A stretch of DNA of 19,278 nt. Source: Bacillota bacterium (lineage in GTDB: Bacteria > Bacillota > Desulfotomaculia > Desulfotomaculales > Desulfotomaculaceae). A program made the position numbers and the translations under genes. The notes below the pieces were generated by a model. The model was given only the letters and a program-made list of their open reading frames with translations, had not been told where the DNA came from and made no database searches. Location: contig JAMCWI010000033.1 of the NCBI GenBank assembly GCA_023481335.1, positions 1-19,278 on the forward strand, given 5' to 3'. Numbering within the stretch: the stretch's first letter is position 1; the number at the start of each line of letters is the position of its first letter. Positions 9,286-15,994 of this stretch are shown here, piece by piece.

Positions 9286-10434
9286 GTGAGAAGAGACTCG
9301 TTGGCCTTTTGGGGCAGGCTGGCCATTGTATTGGTTTCCATGGCCTTCGTCATTTTACTGCTCCTGGGGGGCACAGTGGCGGGCAACTACAAAGGGCTGG
9401 GCAATTTAATTAAAGTGGTAACCCTGGTGAAGAGTCAATATTTGTTTGAAGTGGCACCGGAAAAAATGGTGGAAGGGGCCATTAAAGGTGTGGTGGAGTC
9501 CCTGGACGACCCCTATTCGGTCTACCTGGATAAAAAAACCTACTCCTCCCTGCAGGAACAAATCCGCGGCTCCTTTGGCGGCATTGGCGTTTTGGTGGGA
9601 TTGAAGGATCATTATTTAACGGTGGTAAAACCCTTTCCCAATACACCGGCGGCCGAAAAAGGCATTAAAGCCGGGGATATCATTGTGCAAATTGGCGATA
9701 AGTCCACCAAGGATATGGACACCGAAACCGCCGTCGGCCTCATGCGGGGCCCCGTCGGTTCAGAAGTGGTACTAATCATTAAGCGGGAAGGGAAAGAACC
9801 TTTTCCGGTTTCCATAACACGGCAGGAAATCAACGTTCCCACCGTGGAGGGCCGCATGCTGCCCAACGAAAACAATGTGGCCTATATGGTGATCAGCCAG
9901 TTTACCGAGCACACCGGGGAAGAATTCCTGCAATCCCTGGAGGATCTCAAGAAGGAAGGTATGGAAGGCCTGGTGCTGGACCTCCGGGATAATCCGGGCG
10001 GCGAACTGAATTCCGCCATTAAGATTGCCGATCAGTTCCTGGCCAAGGGCCCCATCGTTCATATTGATTACCGCATCGGCCGGGATCATACCTTCAATGC
10101 CGAACCGGACAAACTTGATTTGCCCTTGGTGCTGCTGGTGAACAAAGGCAGTGCCAGCGCCTCCGAGATTTTGGCCGGTGCCGTGAAGGACGCCGGGGTT
10201 GGCACGCTGGTGGGAACCAAGACCTTCGGCAAAGGGGTTGTGCAAACGGTATTTCCTCTGGATAACGGCGCCGGGCTGAAGCTCACCACCGCCCGCTATT
10301 TAACACCGGAGAAGCAGGATATCCATAAAAAAGGGATTTCCCCGGATGTAGTTTTAGATCAAGAACCCGATGAAAAAACCGATAAACAATTAGAAACCGC
10401 TGTTAAGCTGGTAAGGGAAAAGATTCATAAATAA
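9286..10434 (+). CDS. S41-family carboxyl-terminal processing protease (CtpA/CtpB-like)
   Basis: A membrane-anchored serine protease that cleaves C-terminal tails of extracytoplasmic proteins; B. subtilis CtpB acts in the SpoIVFB/sigma-K sporulation checkpoint. From GTG 9286 (AGGTG 5 nt upstream) the protein has 382 residues. An N-terminal anchor lies at about 10-32 (LAIVLVSMAFVILLLLGGTV), followed by a cap region and a PDZ domain (about 85-170, FGGIGVLVG ... KAGDIIVQIGDKST). The S41 catalytic core follows. By the NKGSASASE and TFGKGVVQ motifs, the Ser-Lys-Gln triad is S291, K316 and Q320, with the same spacing I recall for CtpB. The downstream neighbour is the MinJ-like gene, as in Bacillus. 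Confidence 0.93.
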   Translation: MRRDSLAFWGRLAIVLVSMAFVILLLLGGTVAGNYKGLGNLIKVVTLVKSQYLFEVAPEKMVEGAIKGVVESLDDPYSVYLDKKTYSSLQEQIRGSFGGIGVLVGLKDHYLTVVKPFPNTPAAEKGIKAGDIIVQIGDKSTKDMDTETAVGLMRGPVGSEVVLIIKREGKEPFPVSITRQEINVPTVEGRMLPNENNVAYMVISQFTEHTGEEFLQSLEDLKKEGMEGLVLDLRDNPGGELNSAIKIADQFLAKGPIVHIDYRIGRDHTFNAEPDKLDLPLVLLVNKGSASASEILAGAVKDAGVGTLVGTKTFGKGVVQTVFPLDNGAGLKLTTARYLTPEKQDIHKKGISPDVVLDQEPDEKTDKQLETAVKLVREKIHK

Positions 10435-10456
10435 GGAATGAGGTGGGAAGTCAACC

Positions 10457-10491
10457 TTTCCCACCTCTAACTTCTCACTTCTCACCTCTCA
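10457..10491 (+). repeat. Short heptamer run (CYTCTCA) before the minJ-like gene
   Basis: Five in-phase 7-mers: TTTCCCA, CCTCTAA, CTTCTCA, CTTCTCA, CCTCTCA. The left end overlaps a 10-bp perfect hairpin (GAGGTGGGAA at 10440-10449 with TTCCCACCTC at 10458-10467). That hairpin lacks a T-run and so is probably not a terminator. Confidence 0.6.
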
Positions 10492-10513
10492 AAAGGCAGG
10501 TGGTTTTAGTTTT

Positions 10514-11758
10514 ATGTTTCCTTTTGCGGAGATCACACCGGAAATACTAAAAACCCTGGCTGCAGTATTTACAGAGTCCCAAATCCTCCATTTGTTCCTG
10601 CTGGTGGTGTCCATTGTGGCATTGCAATACTACCGCATCGACAAGGTAAGGCAAAGGTTTTTTGGCATGAAGCCCCGGGCGGTATGGCGGGATGTTCTGG
10701 CGGCCACTGTCTTTGGATTGCTGGGGGGTCTTTTGGCCAGCTATCTGATGGTGCTTGTGGGGTTGACGCTGTCCGGCTCAGGGTTGGTTTATCTATGGCC
10801 CTTGGCCATTCTCCTTATGTTTATCGATGCCCGGTTTTTATGCTTTGCCTATGCCGGCGGGATTTTGGCCCTCAGTTCACTGGTGTTTGGCTGGCCGGAT
10901 ATCAGCGTCCCCCAGGTTTTAGGACTGGTGGCCATTTTGCATTTCGTCGAGGCCTTTTTAATCTTGATCAGCGGCCACCTGGGGGCGGTGCCCACCTTTA
11001 TCAAAAATACCGAAGGCCGGGTGGTGGGCGGTTTTGCCCTGCAGAAATTCTGGCCCATTCCCCTGTCGGTGATGGTGGTGATGGGTCACTCCGGCCTGCC
11101 TGCCGGAGGTGTCAGTATGCCTGACTGGTGGCCCCTTTTCCGTGCAGACCTGGGCCTCAATGTGGAGAATCTCATTTTTGGCCTTATGCCGGTGGTGGCC
11201 GGTTTGGGATACGGCGATCTGGCAGCGGCCCGGACACCCAAGGAGAAGGGCAGAATTTCCGCTGTCATCCTGGGGTTTTACAGCATTGTGCTGCTGGTGC
11301 TGGCGATATTGGCCGATCAACGGCCCCTGATGGGGATTGTGGCGGCCCTGTTTTCTCCCCTGGGCCATGAATGGGTGATTTACATCGGCAAAAAACTGGA
11401 AACGGGCAAATCCATCTACCAGCCCACCGGCCAAGGGGTTAAGGTGTTGGATGTGGTGCCGGGCTACCCCGCCTGGCAGGCGGGCATCCGCTCGGGGGAC
11501 ATCATTATGGAAGTCAACGGCATGGCGGTTGCCGGCCGCCAGGGCCTGGAATTTGCCCTGGGTGTTTACAGTCAGGTACAACTGACTTATTATTCCGTGA
11601 AGGATAAAAAGGTTTACCGGGAAGGCGTGGATTACCAGGACAAAGAGATGCTGGGCCTTTTGCCCGTGCCCGAAGGCAATGAGGAAAGCTTCATGGAACT
11701 ATCCACCCAAGGCCCCTTCAGCCGATGGTTTAACAACCGCTTTACAAGGAACAAATAA
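10514..11758 (+). CDS. Polytopic membrane protein with C-terminal PDZ domain, MinJ-like
   Basis: A 414-residue protein with about seven or eight hydrophobic segments (about 22-40, 62-85, 91-108, 109-127, 133-155, 180-193, 218-236, 250-285). A cytoplasmic PDZ-like domain follows at about 305-365 (GVKVLDVVPGYPAWQAGIRSG, DIIMEVNGMAV). This architecture, and its position directly after a CtpB-type protease in an ftsE-ftsX-ctpB context, match B. subtilis MinJ (YvjD). MinJ links DivIVA to MinCD and so controls septum placement. Sequence-level identity to MinJ is not something I can measure, so orthology is inferred. Start ATG 10514 has AGGTGG 10 nt upstream. It is 79 nt after the protease gene with no terminator and is probably co-transcribed. 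A large hairpin follows the stop. Confidence 0.8.
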   Translation: MFPFAEITPEILKTLAAVFTESQILHLFLLVVSIVALQYYRIDKVRQRFFGMKPRAVWRDVLAATVFGLLGGLLASYLMVLVGLTLSGSGLVYLWPLAILLMFIDARFLCFAYAGGILALSSLVFGWPDISVPQVLGLVAILHFVEAFLILISGHLGAVPTFIKNTEGRVVGGFALQKFWPIPLSVMVVMGHSGLPAGGVSMPDWWPLFRADLGLNVENLIFGLMPVVAGLGYGDLAAARTPKEKGRISAVILGFYSIVLLVLAILADQRPLMGIVAALFSPLGHEWVIYIGKKLETGKSIYQPTGQGVKVLDVVPGYPAWQAGIRSGDIIMEVNGMAVAGRQGLEFALGVYSQVQLTYYSVKDKKVYREGVDYQDKEMLGLLPVPEGNEESFMELSTQGPFSRWFNNRFTRNK

Positions 11759-11790
11759 TTATGAACAATAAAGATAACGAAGCCAAATTT

Positions 11791-11842
11791 AAAGGGGGTG
11801 TTGCTCTACGAACATTTAGTTCGTTTTGCAACACCCCCCTTT
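11791..11842. terminator. Bidirectional hairpin terminator between minJ-like gene and DUF3243 gene
   Basis: AAAGGGGGTGTTGC (11791-11804) pairs with GCAACACCCCCCTTT (11828-11842, one extra C). A nested stem ACGAAC/GTTCGT (11808-11813 with 11819-11824) closes the loop ATTTA. It lies between convergent genes, with T-rich sequence on either strand, and so can serve both. Neither strand has a long uninterrupted T-tract. Confidence 0.78.
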
Positions 11843-11854
11843 CATTCATAAGCA

Positions 11855-12118
11855 CTAGCGTGAACGGCTGGCCAATTTGGTCATCAGCCGGGCAATTACT
11901 TCCTGCTCTTCCCTGTCGGCAACATCCCACAGTTCCTTAAGCACCTTTTGTTCGGGGCTGGCGGGCTGCACATTGTCAGCCAGAATGGAACCGGCGTTCA
12001 TGGCATAGTTTTGGATTTTGTCCCGGGAGATCCCCAATTCCTCGGCAAACTCCATGGCCTGGCCCAGGTACTTTTTCCAGTTTTCCCAGCTTGTGTTGGC
12101 TTTGCTTAAATCCAGCAT
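11855..12118 (-). CDS. DUF3243 family protein
   Basis: An 87-residue acidic helical protein starting MLDLSKANTSWENWKKYLGQ. It fits the DUF3243 pattern: conserved W-x2-WK-x-L, the AEELGIS segment, a central NAGSILADNVQPASPEQKVL and the C-terminal KELWDVADREEQEVIARLM. B. subtilis YmfJ is the family member I recall. The function is unknown. The Shine-Dalgarno is strong (AGGAGGAGG on the minus strand, about 12125-12133). It is convergent with the minJ-like gene and divergent from the uracil-DNA glycosylase gene. No signal peptide, membrane segment or catalytic motif is visible. Confidence 0.85.
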   Translation of the reverse strand: MLDLSKANTSWENWKKYLGQAMEFAEELGISRDKIQNYAMNAGSILADNVQPASPEQKVLKELWDVADREEQEVIARLMTKLASRSR

Positions 12119-12245
12119 GTACGTTTCAACCTCCTCCTGTTTTGACTGCGCATCGGCGGCATAGTCCCTGTTTCATCTATAGTTTGGCGCGGCTAAGCGA
12201 AATTATACATAGTTGGAAATTAAAGACTGAACCCGCCGCCAAGGG

Positions 12246-12274
12246 TTGTCAAGCCGGCGCATGTGGTCTATGAT
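12246..12274 (+). promoter_or_regulatory. Sigma-A-type promoter of the uracil-DNA glycosylase gene
   Basis: TTGTCA (12246-12251), a 17-bp spacer and TATGAT (12269-12274). Each hexamer is 5/6 to consensus. The predicted start near 12281 leaves a 25-nt leader containing AGGAGG at 12292-12297 before ATG 12306. Confidence 0.78.
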
Positions 12275-12305
12275 AATCTTTGAAACGAAGCAGGAGGTTG
12301 ATGGT

Positions 12306-12863
12306 ATGTCACTGGAGCAATTGGCTTTGGATATGCAGCACTGCAGCCGGTGTGGCTTGGCGGAGGGGAGAAACAAACTGGTTTTCGGCGTGGGCAACCC
12401 CCGGGCCAAAATCATGCTGATTGGTGAAGGGCCGGGCAAGGACGAGGACGAGCAGGGTCTGCCCTTTGTGGGCCGGGCCGGCCAGCTCCTGGACCGCATT
12501 TTGGCGGCCATCCATCTTACCCGGCAAGAGGTGTATATTGCCAACATCGTAAAGTGCCGCCCGCCCGACAACCGGGTGCCCAGCCGGGCCGAAGCGCGGG
12601 CCTGCCTGCCCTATTTGTACCGGCAGATCGAGCTGATTAAGCCCCGCATTATCGTCCTGCTGGGCAGCACAGCCCTGCAGAACCTAATCGGGCCGGAGGC
12701 CCGCATCACCAAACTGCGGGGACAGTGGCTGGAAAGCAAAAGCGGCATCAGGATTATGCCCACCTATCACCCGGCAGCGGTTCTCCGGGACCCCAACAAA
12801 AGGCGTCCGGTCTGGGAGGATTTTCAGAAGATCCAGGAGGAATACCTGGAGCTAACACCGTGA
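12306..12863 (+). CDS. Type 4 (family 4) uracil-DNA glycosylase, 4Fe-4S
   Basis: Removes uracil from DNA to start base-excision repair. The protein has 185 residues. The iron-sulfur cysteines are C13, C16 (HCSRCGL), C84 (VKCRPP) and C100 (RACLPY), i.e. CX2C...CX15C as in family 4. Motif A is GEGPGKDEDEQGLPFVGRAG and motif B is HPAAVLRDP near the C-terminus. The frame is open further upstream, but ATG 12306 has AGGAGG 8 nt before it, and the longer version would begin inside the promoter. The nearby out-of-frame ATG 12301 is not used. The phage SPO1 DNA polymerase N-terminal-like proteins share this fold, and older databases use that name. Confidence 0.93.
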   Translation: MSLEQLALDMQHCSRCGLAEGRNKLVFGVGNPRAKIMLIGEGPGKDEDEQGLPFVGRAGQLLDRILAAIHLTRQEVYIANIVKCRPPDNRVPSRAEARACLPYLYRQIELIKPRIIVLLGSTALQNLIGPEARITKLRGQWLESKSGIRIMPTYHPAAVLRDPNKRRPVWEDFQKIQEEYLELTP

Positions 12864-12904
12864 GGATAACAATAGAGGATAGCAATAATTGAGGTTTCTC
12901 AAAC

Positions 12905-12937
12905 AAAAAAGCTGCTGTCTTTACCGGCAGCAGCTTT
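12905..12937. terminator. Hairpin downstream of the uracil-DNA glycosylase gene
   Basis: AAAGCTGCTG (12908-12917) pairs with CAGCAGCTTT (12928-12937). On the plus strand only TTT follows, a weak tail for ending udg transcription. On the minus strand T6 follows, a good terminator tail. It is an inverted relative of the hairpin at 13176-13220. Confidence 0.6.
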
Positions 12938-13217
12938 CCAGATTATTGAGAAAGTCCTCGCAGGCAGCCTGGCAATTCCAACGCTACGCTCTCGCGACTT
13001 TACTTGTTGATTAATTCTAGGTTATACCTACCGCGCCAGCATACTGCCAGTTCAGTCATTACGCCCTCAGGCGGCATTCCTCTGTGGATATGTTCGGGCT
13101 AAGCACCGCAGCCGAACGCTCCGCTTCGCTTTTGGAATAGCCAGTCCACCTGCTTACCGGTAGTTTTTCAACAAGCTTAAAAAAGCTGCTGCCGGTTCAA
13201 CGGGCAGCAGCTTTTTT
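12905..13217. repeat. Non-coding inverted-repeat element with long imperfect terminal repeats
   Basis: The outer roughly 75-80 bp at each end are complementary in blocks. They are 12905-12917 with 13205-13217 (13 bp); 12924-12937 with 13182-13195 (14 bp); 12943-12955 with 13162-13174 (10 of 13); GCAGG 12960 with CCTGC 13149; CTGGC 12969 with GCCAG 13140; ATTCC 12975 with GGAAT 13134. The middle holds small hairpins: TAGGT/ACCTA at 13018-13030, CGCC/GGCG at 13062-13073, and GTTCGG-CT/AG-CCGAAC at 13092-13117. AACGCT(A/C)CGCT words recur at 12980 and 13115. There is no ORF of its own. It could be a MITE-like non-autonomous element or a structured RNA. It fills the udg to coiled-coil gene gap, and its right end overlaps that gene's 3' end. 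Confidence 0.7.
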
Positions 13218-13220
13218 AAG
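13176..13220. terminator. Bidirectional intrinsic terminator overlapping the coiled-coil gene 3' end
   Basis: A perfect 18-bp stem (13176-13193 with 13203-13220) has a 9-nt loop and runs of six T on either strand. On the minus strand its 5' arm encodes the last sense codons (LKKAAA) of the coiled-coil protein, and the stop codon TGA (13197-13199) sits in the loop. Confidence 0.85.
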
Positions 13221-13550
13221 GTAATATAGCTTTTGTTCATGCTCAATCAGTTTGTCATGAACAAAATCAAATTTGTCTTCCACCCGCATAAAGCGGTCAA
13301 TCATTTCCTCCCGCAGGGAGGAAAGCTGATCCTTAAAGGCTTCCTGATTGGCTTCTATTTTTTCCACCTTTGTTTCCAGGTTGCCAACCCGTGCATCCAG
13401 CTTGTCTGCCTTTGCCTCCAGCCTGTCTACTCTTGCATCAAGCTTTTCTACCTTTGCAGCAAGTTCCTCTACCATTGAATTGGTATGGCCAACAATCCGA
13501 ATCAAATCAGTAAGCAGTCGCTCAATCCGTTCCAGACGTTCTTCGCTCAC
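13197..13550 (-). CDS. Small coiled-coil protein of unknown function
   Basis: A 117-residue charged protein starting MSEERLERIERLLTDLIRIV. The centre consists of at least six consecutive seven-residue units with a hydrophobic residue at the end of each: AAKVEKL, DARVDRL, EAKADKL, DARVGNL, ETKVEKI, EANQEAF. This predicts a continuous dimeric or trimeric coiled coil with no membrane segment or catalytic motif. The start is GTG 13550, preceded on the minus strand by GGGGGGAT about 7 nt away. A plausible extended -10 promoter lies at 13604-13612. The C-terminus KKAAAR is encoded within a terminator hairpin. It is divergent from uvrB. I do not recognise a specific family; coiled-coil matches to SMC-like proteins would be compositional. 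Confidence 0.72.
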   Translation of the reverse strand: MSEERLERIERLLTDLIRIVGHTNSMVEELAAKVEKLDARVDRLEAKADKLDARVGNLETKVEKIEANQEAFKDQLSSLREEMIDRFMRVEDKFDFVHDKLIEHEQKLYYLKKAAAR

Positions 13551-13603
13551 TTACGATCCCCCCGTCCATAAGTACCCGATGCCCATCCACAATTGTCAGT
13601 AAA

Positions 13604-13612
13604 ATCATACCA
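13604..13612 (-). promoter_or_regulatory. Extended -10 promoter for the coiled-coil gene
   Basis: On the minus strand the sequence reads TGGTATGAT, an extended -10 (TGn + TATGAT). The -35 at 17 bp is poor. The predicted start leaves a leader of about 47 nt before GTG 13550. Confidence 0.5.
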
Positions 13613-13614
13613 TA

Positions 13615-13641
13615 ATATTTTTCATTTTGAAAGAAAAATAT
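13615..13641. promoter_or_regulatory. AT-rich dyad between divergent promoters
   Basis: ATATTTTTC (13615-13623) and GAAAAATAT (13633-13641) form a perfect 9-bp dyad with a 9-nt centre. It sits directly upstream of the minus-strand extended -10 and 57 nt before the uvrB -10. It is a possible operator or UP-like element; no regulator is identified. Confidence 0.4.
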
Positions 13642-13694
13642 CCAACCATCAGTTAATTTTACCAATACTGACAGGTTTCTGATATTGACCGGAA

Positions 13695-13703
13695 TGGTAT
13701 AAT
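13695..13703 (+). promoter_or_regulatory. Extended -10 promoter of uvrB
   Basis: TGGTATAAT is a perfect extended -10; no good -35 lies 16-18 bp upstream. Transcription would start at about 13710, directly at ATG 13709. Either that ATG is leaderless or, more likely, translation begins at TTG 13733. Confidence 0.65.
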
Positions 13704-13732
13704 ATTAGATGGATAGAAAGCGGGTGAATTAT

Positions 13733-15751
13733 TTGGAATTTAAGCTAAAATCCGAGTTTATGCCCAGGGGGGACCAGCCCAAGGCCATTATGCAGTTGGT
13801 CCGGGGACTGGGTGATAAACTGAAGCACCAGGTGCTGCTGGGGGCCACCGGCACCGGCAAAACCTTTACCATGGCCAACCTCATTCAGCAGGTGCAGCGG
13901 CCCACCCTCATCCTGGCACCCAACAAAACCCTGGCGGCCCAGCTGTGCAGTGAAATGAAGGAATTTTTCCCGGAAAACTCCGTTGAATATTTCGTTAGTT
14001 ACTTCGATTATTACCAGCCCGAGGCCTATATCCCCCATACCGATACCTACATCGAAAAGGACTCCTCCCTCAACGATGAAATTGATAAACTGCGCCACTC
14101 GGCAACCACCGCCCTGCTGGAGCGGCGGGATGTCATTATCGTGGCCAGTGTTTCCTGCATTTACGGTTTGGGTAACCCGGAATCATATAGGGAACTGGTA
14201 CTGTCTTTGCGGGCCGGGGGCACCTACGACCGGGACGCCATCTTAAGAAAACTGGTGGACATTCAGTACGAGCGCAACGACATCAACTTCACCCGGAATA
14301 AGTTCCGGGTGCGGGGGGATGTCATTGAAATCTTCCCCGCCAACGCCAGCGACAGGGCGCTGCGGGTGGAAATGTTCGGCGATGAAGTGGAACGGCTGTT
14401 GGAAATCGACACCCTCACCGGGGAGATTTTGGGCCAGCGGCAGCATATTGCCGTTTTCCCCGCCAGCCACTTCGTTACCGAAGAGGAAAACTTGAAGCGG
14501 GCCATTGCCTCAATAGAAATCGAGTTGGAGCAGCGTCTCAAAGAACTGCGGGACGCCGAGAAACTGCTGGAGGCCCAGCGGTTGGAGCAGCGCACCCGCT
14601 ATGATTTGGAAATGATGGCCGAGGTGGGCTTCTGCTCGGGCATCGAAAACTACTCCCGCCATTTAACCGGACGGGCCCCGGGGGAATCCCCCTTTACCCT
14701 GCTGGACTTCTTCCCGGAGGACTGGCTGCTGATCATTGACGAGTCCCACGTGGCGGTGCCCCAGATTGGCGGCATGTACGAGGGAGACCGCTCCCGCAAG
14801 ACCACCCTGGTGGAGCACGGTTTCCGCCTGCCCTCGGCCCTGGACAACCGGCCCTTAAAATTCGCCGAGTTTGAGGACAAGATCAACCAGGTGGTTTACG
14901 TGTCCGCCACCCCCGGCAACTACGAATTCAAACATCAGCAGCAGGTGGTGGAACAAATTATCCGTCCCACCGGTCTGGTGGACCCGGAAATCTCCATTCG
15001 TCCCACCAAGGGCCAGATCGACAACCTGCTGGGTGAAATCCGCCTGCGGGTGGAGCGGGATGAACGGGTGCTGGTCACCACCCTGACCAAAAAGATGGCC
15101 GAGGACCTGACGGATTATTTCAAAGAAAACGCTGTGCGGGTGCGCTACCTGCACTCGGATATTAACACCCTGGAGCGTATGGAAATTTTACGGGATCTGC
15201 GGCTGGGCACCTTTGACGTGCTGGTGGGCATCAACCTGCTGCGGGAGGGCTTAGACCTGCCCGAAGTCAGCCTGGTGGCCATCCTGGATGCCGATAAAGA
15301 AGGCTACCTGCGTTCCGAACGCTCCCTCATTCAGACCATCGGCCGGGCGGCCCGTAACGCTGAAGGCTGCGTCATCATGTACGCCGATAAAATGACCGAT
15401 TCCATGAAAAAGGCCATCGGCGAAACCGACCGCCGCCGCAAAATTCAAAGGGCATACAACCAAAAACACGGCATCACCCCGGAAACCATCCGCAAGGCCG
15501 TGCGGGATGTTATCGAGGCCACCCGGGCCGCCGAAGAAACAGCACCCTACGTGGCCCAGGAAAAAGCCGGCAAGATGACCAAGACCGAAATTAAGAAAAT
15601 GATTGCCAAGCTGGAAAAAGAAATGAAGGAATCCGCCCGCCACCTGGAATTCGAACGGGCAGCCCAACTGCGGGATGCCATTATCGAACTGCGCCTGCAG
15701 CTGCGCGGCGATAAAGAGATCAAGCCGGCCATTCCGGAAGTGGAGTATTAA
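13733..15751 (+). CDS. uvrB: Excinuclease ABC subunit UvrB
   Basis: UvrB is the damage-verifying helicase-like subunit of UvrABC nucleotide excision repair; it is loaded by UvrA and recruits UvrC. From TTG 13733 it has 672 residues (MEFKLKSEFMPRGDQPKAI). The Shine-Dalgarno GGGTGA lies at 13722-13727. The alternative ATG 13709 adds eight residues but coincides with the predicted transcription start. Motifs are Walker A GATGTGKT (37-44) and the damage-binding beta-hairpin region (YFDYYQPEAYIPHTDTYIEK, then SSLNDEIDKLRHSATTALL). The DESH box follows (336-339), then YVSATPGNYE and motif VI QTIGRAARN. A C-terminal UVR domain (KMIAKLEKEMKESARHLEFE onward) binds UvrC. All landmarks are intact. Confidence 0.96.
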   Translation: MEFKLKSEFMPRGDQPKAIMQLVRGLGDKLKHQVLLGATGTGKTFTMANLIQQVQRPTLILAPNKTLAAQLCSEMKEFFPENSVEYFVSYFDYYQPEAYIPHTDTYIEKDSSLNDEIDKLRHSATTALLERRDVIIVASVSCIYGLGNPESYRELVLSLRAGGTYDRDAILRKLVDIQYERNDINFTRNKFRVRGDVIEIFPANASDRALRVEMFGDEVERLLEIDTLTGEILGQRQHIAVFPASHFVTEEENLKRAIASIEIELEQRLKELRDAEKLLEAQRLEQRTRYDLEMMAEVGFCSGIENYSRHLTGRAPGESPFTLLDFFPEDWLLIIDESHVAVPQIGGMYEGDRSRKTTLVEHGFRLPSALDNRPLKFAEFEDKINQVVYVSATPGNYEFKHQQQVVEQIIRPTGLVDPEISIRPTKGQIDNLLGEIRLRVERDERVLVTTLTKKMAEDLTDYFKENAVRVRYLHSDINTLERMEILRDLRLGTFDVLVGINLLREGLDLPEVSLVAILDADKEGYLRSERSLIQTIGRAARNAEGCVIMYADKMTDSMKKAIGETDRRRKIQRAYNQKHGITPETIRKAVRDVIEATRAAEETAPYVAQEKAGKMTKTEIKKMIAKLEKEMKESARHLEFERAAQLRDAIIELRLQLRGDKEIKPAIPEVEY

Positions 15752-15755
15752 GGTT

Positions 15756-15783
15756 GGCCGTCGGCCATCGACCCTCAGCCATC
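15756..15783 (+). repeat. Degenerate heptamer block after uvrB
   Basis: Four in-phase heptamers start 5 nt after the uvrB stop: GGCCGTC, GGCCATC, GACCCTC, AGCCATC. They are relatives of the GCCRTCA unit of the transketolase gap, in the same orientation, followed by GGC and T6. The T-run might give weak termination, but no clean inverted stem precedes it. Confidence 0.6.
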
Positions 15784-15850
15784 GGCTTTTTTGGCTTAGT
15801 GTATAAAAGTTAGGGTAGAGTTTAACTATATTGCACAGTATAAGGACGTT

Positions 15851-15875
15851 ACAAAGCACCCCCTGGGTGCTTTGT
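15851..15875. other. Perfect 11-bp hairpin in the uvrB-uvrA gap
   Basis: ACAAAGCACCC (15851-15861) pairs with GGGTGCTTTGT (15865-15875) over a 3-nt loop. The T content after it is low (GGTTGTTTC), so it may be a weak terminator for uvrB or a regulatory stem. The 339-bp gap holds no gene: a 68-codon plus-strand frame from 15831 runs through the heptamer repeats and has no ribosome-binding site. Confidence 0.55.
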
Positions 15876-15910
15876 GGTTGTTTCAGCTATATGGCAAATC
15901 TTACAAAAAT

Positions 15911-15924
15911 CGTACAAGTGTTCT
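15911..15924 (+). promoter_or_regulatory. Candidate LexA (DinR) box upstream of uvrA
   Basis: CGTACAAGTGTTCT matches 12 of 14 positions of the Gram-positive LexA consensus CGAACRNRYGTTYC (the mismatches are the third and last bases). It ends 8 nt before the proposed -35 of uvrA. uvrA is an SOS gene in B. subtilis. No comparable site is visible before uvrB, and the weakened GAAC half-site lowers confidence. Confidence 0.4.
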
Positions 15925-15932
15925 ATAAACCG

Positions 15933-15961
15933 TTGCCTTTTCCTGTAAGATCAAGTATAGT
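15933..15961 (+). promoter_or_regulatory. Sigma-A-type promoter of uvrA
   Basis: TTGCCT (15933-15938), a 17-bp spacer and TATAGT (15956-15961). The -35 is 4/6 and the -10 is 5/6 to consensus. The transcript would start near 15968, with a leader of about 120 nt that contains the heptamer repeat block before uvrA. Confidence 0.6.
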
Positions 15962-15994
15962 GGTATTGAAATTTTTACTAAACAAACAACAATT

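Noticed and set aside
11761..11851. Short plus-strand ORF starting MNNKDNEAKFKG after the minJ-like gene
   Set aside because: It is read through the terminator hairpin, has no ribosome-binding site and overlaps the minus-strand gene.
12940..13175. 6S RNA, tmRNA or another known stable RNA in the udg downstream gap
   Set aside because: The folding pattern is one long inverted repeat with small internal hairpins, and I cannot match conserved 6S or tmRNA sequence signatures; left as an unassigned element.
13233..13478. Plus-strand frames opposite the coiled-coil gene
   Set aside because: They are antisense translations of the heptad-repeat codons; the minus-strand frame has a start signal, promoter and regular coiled-coil pattern.
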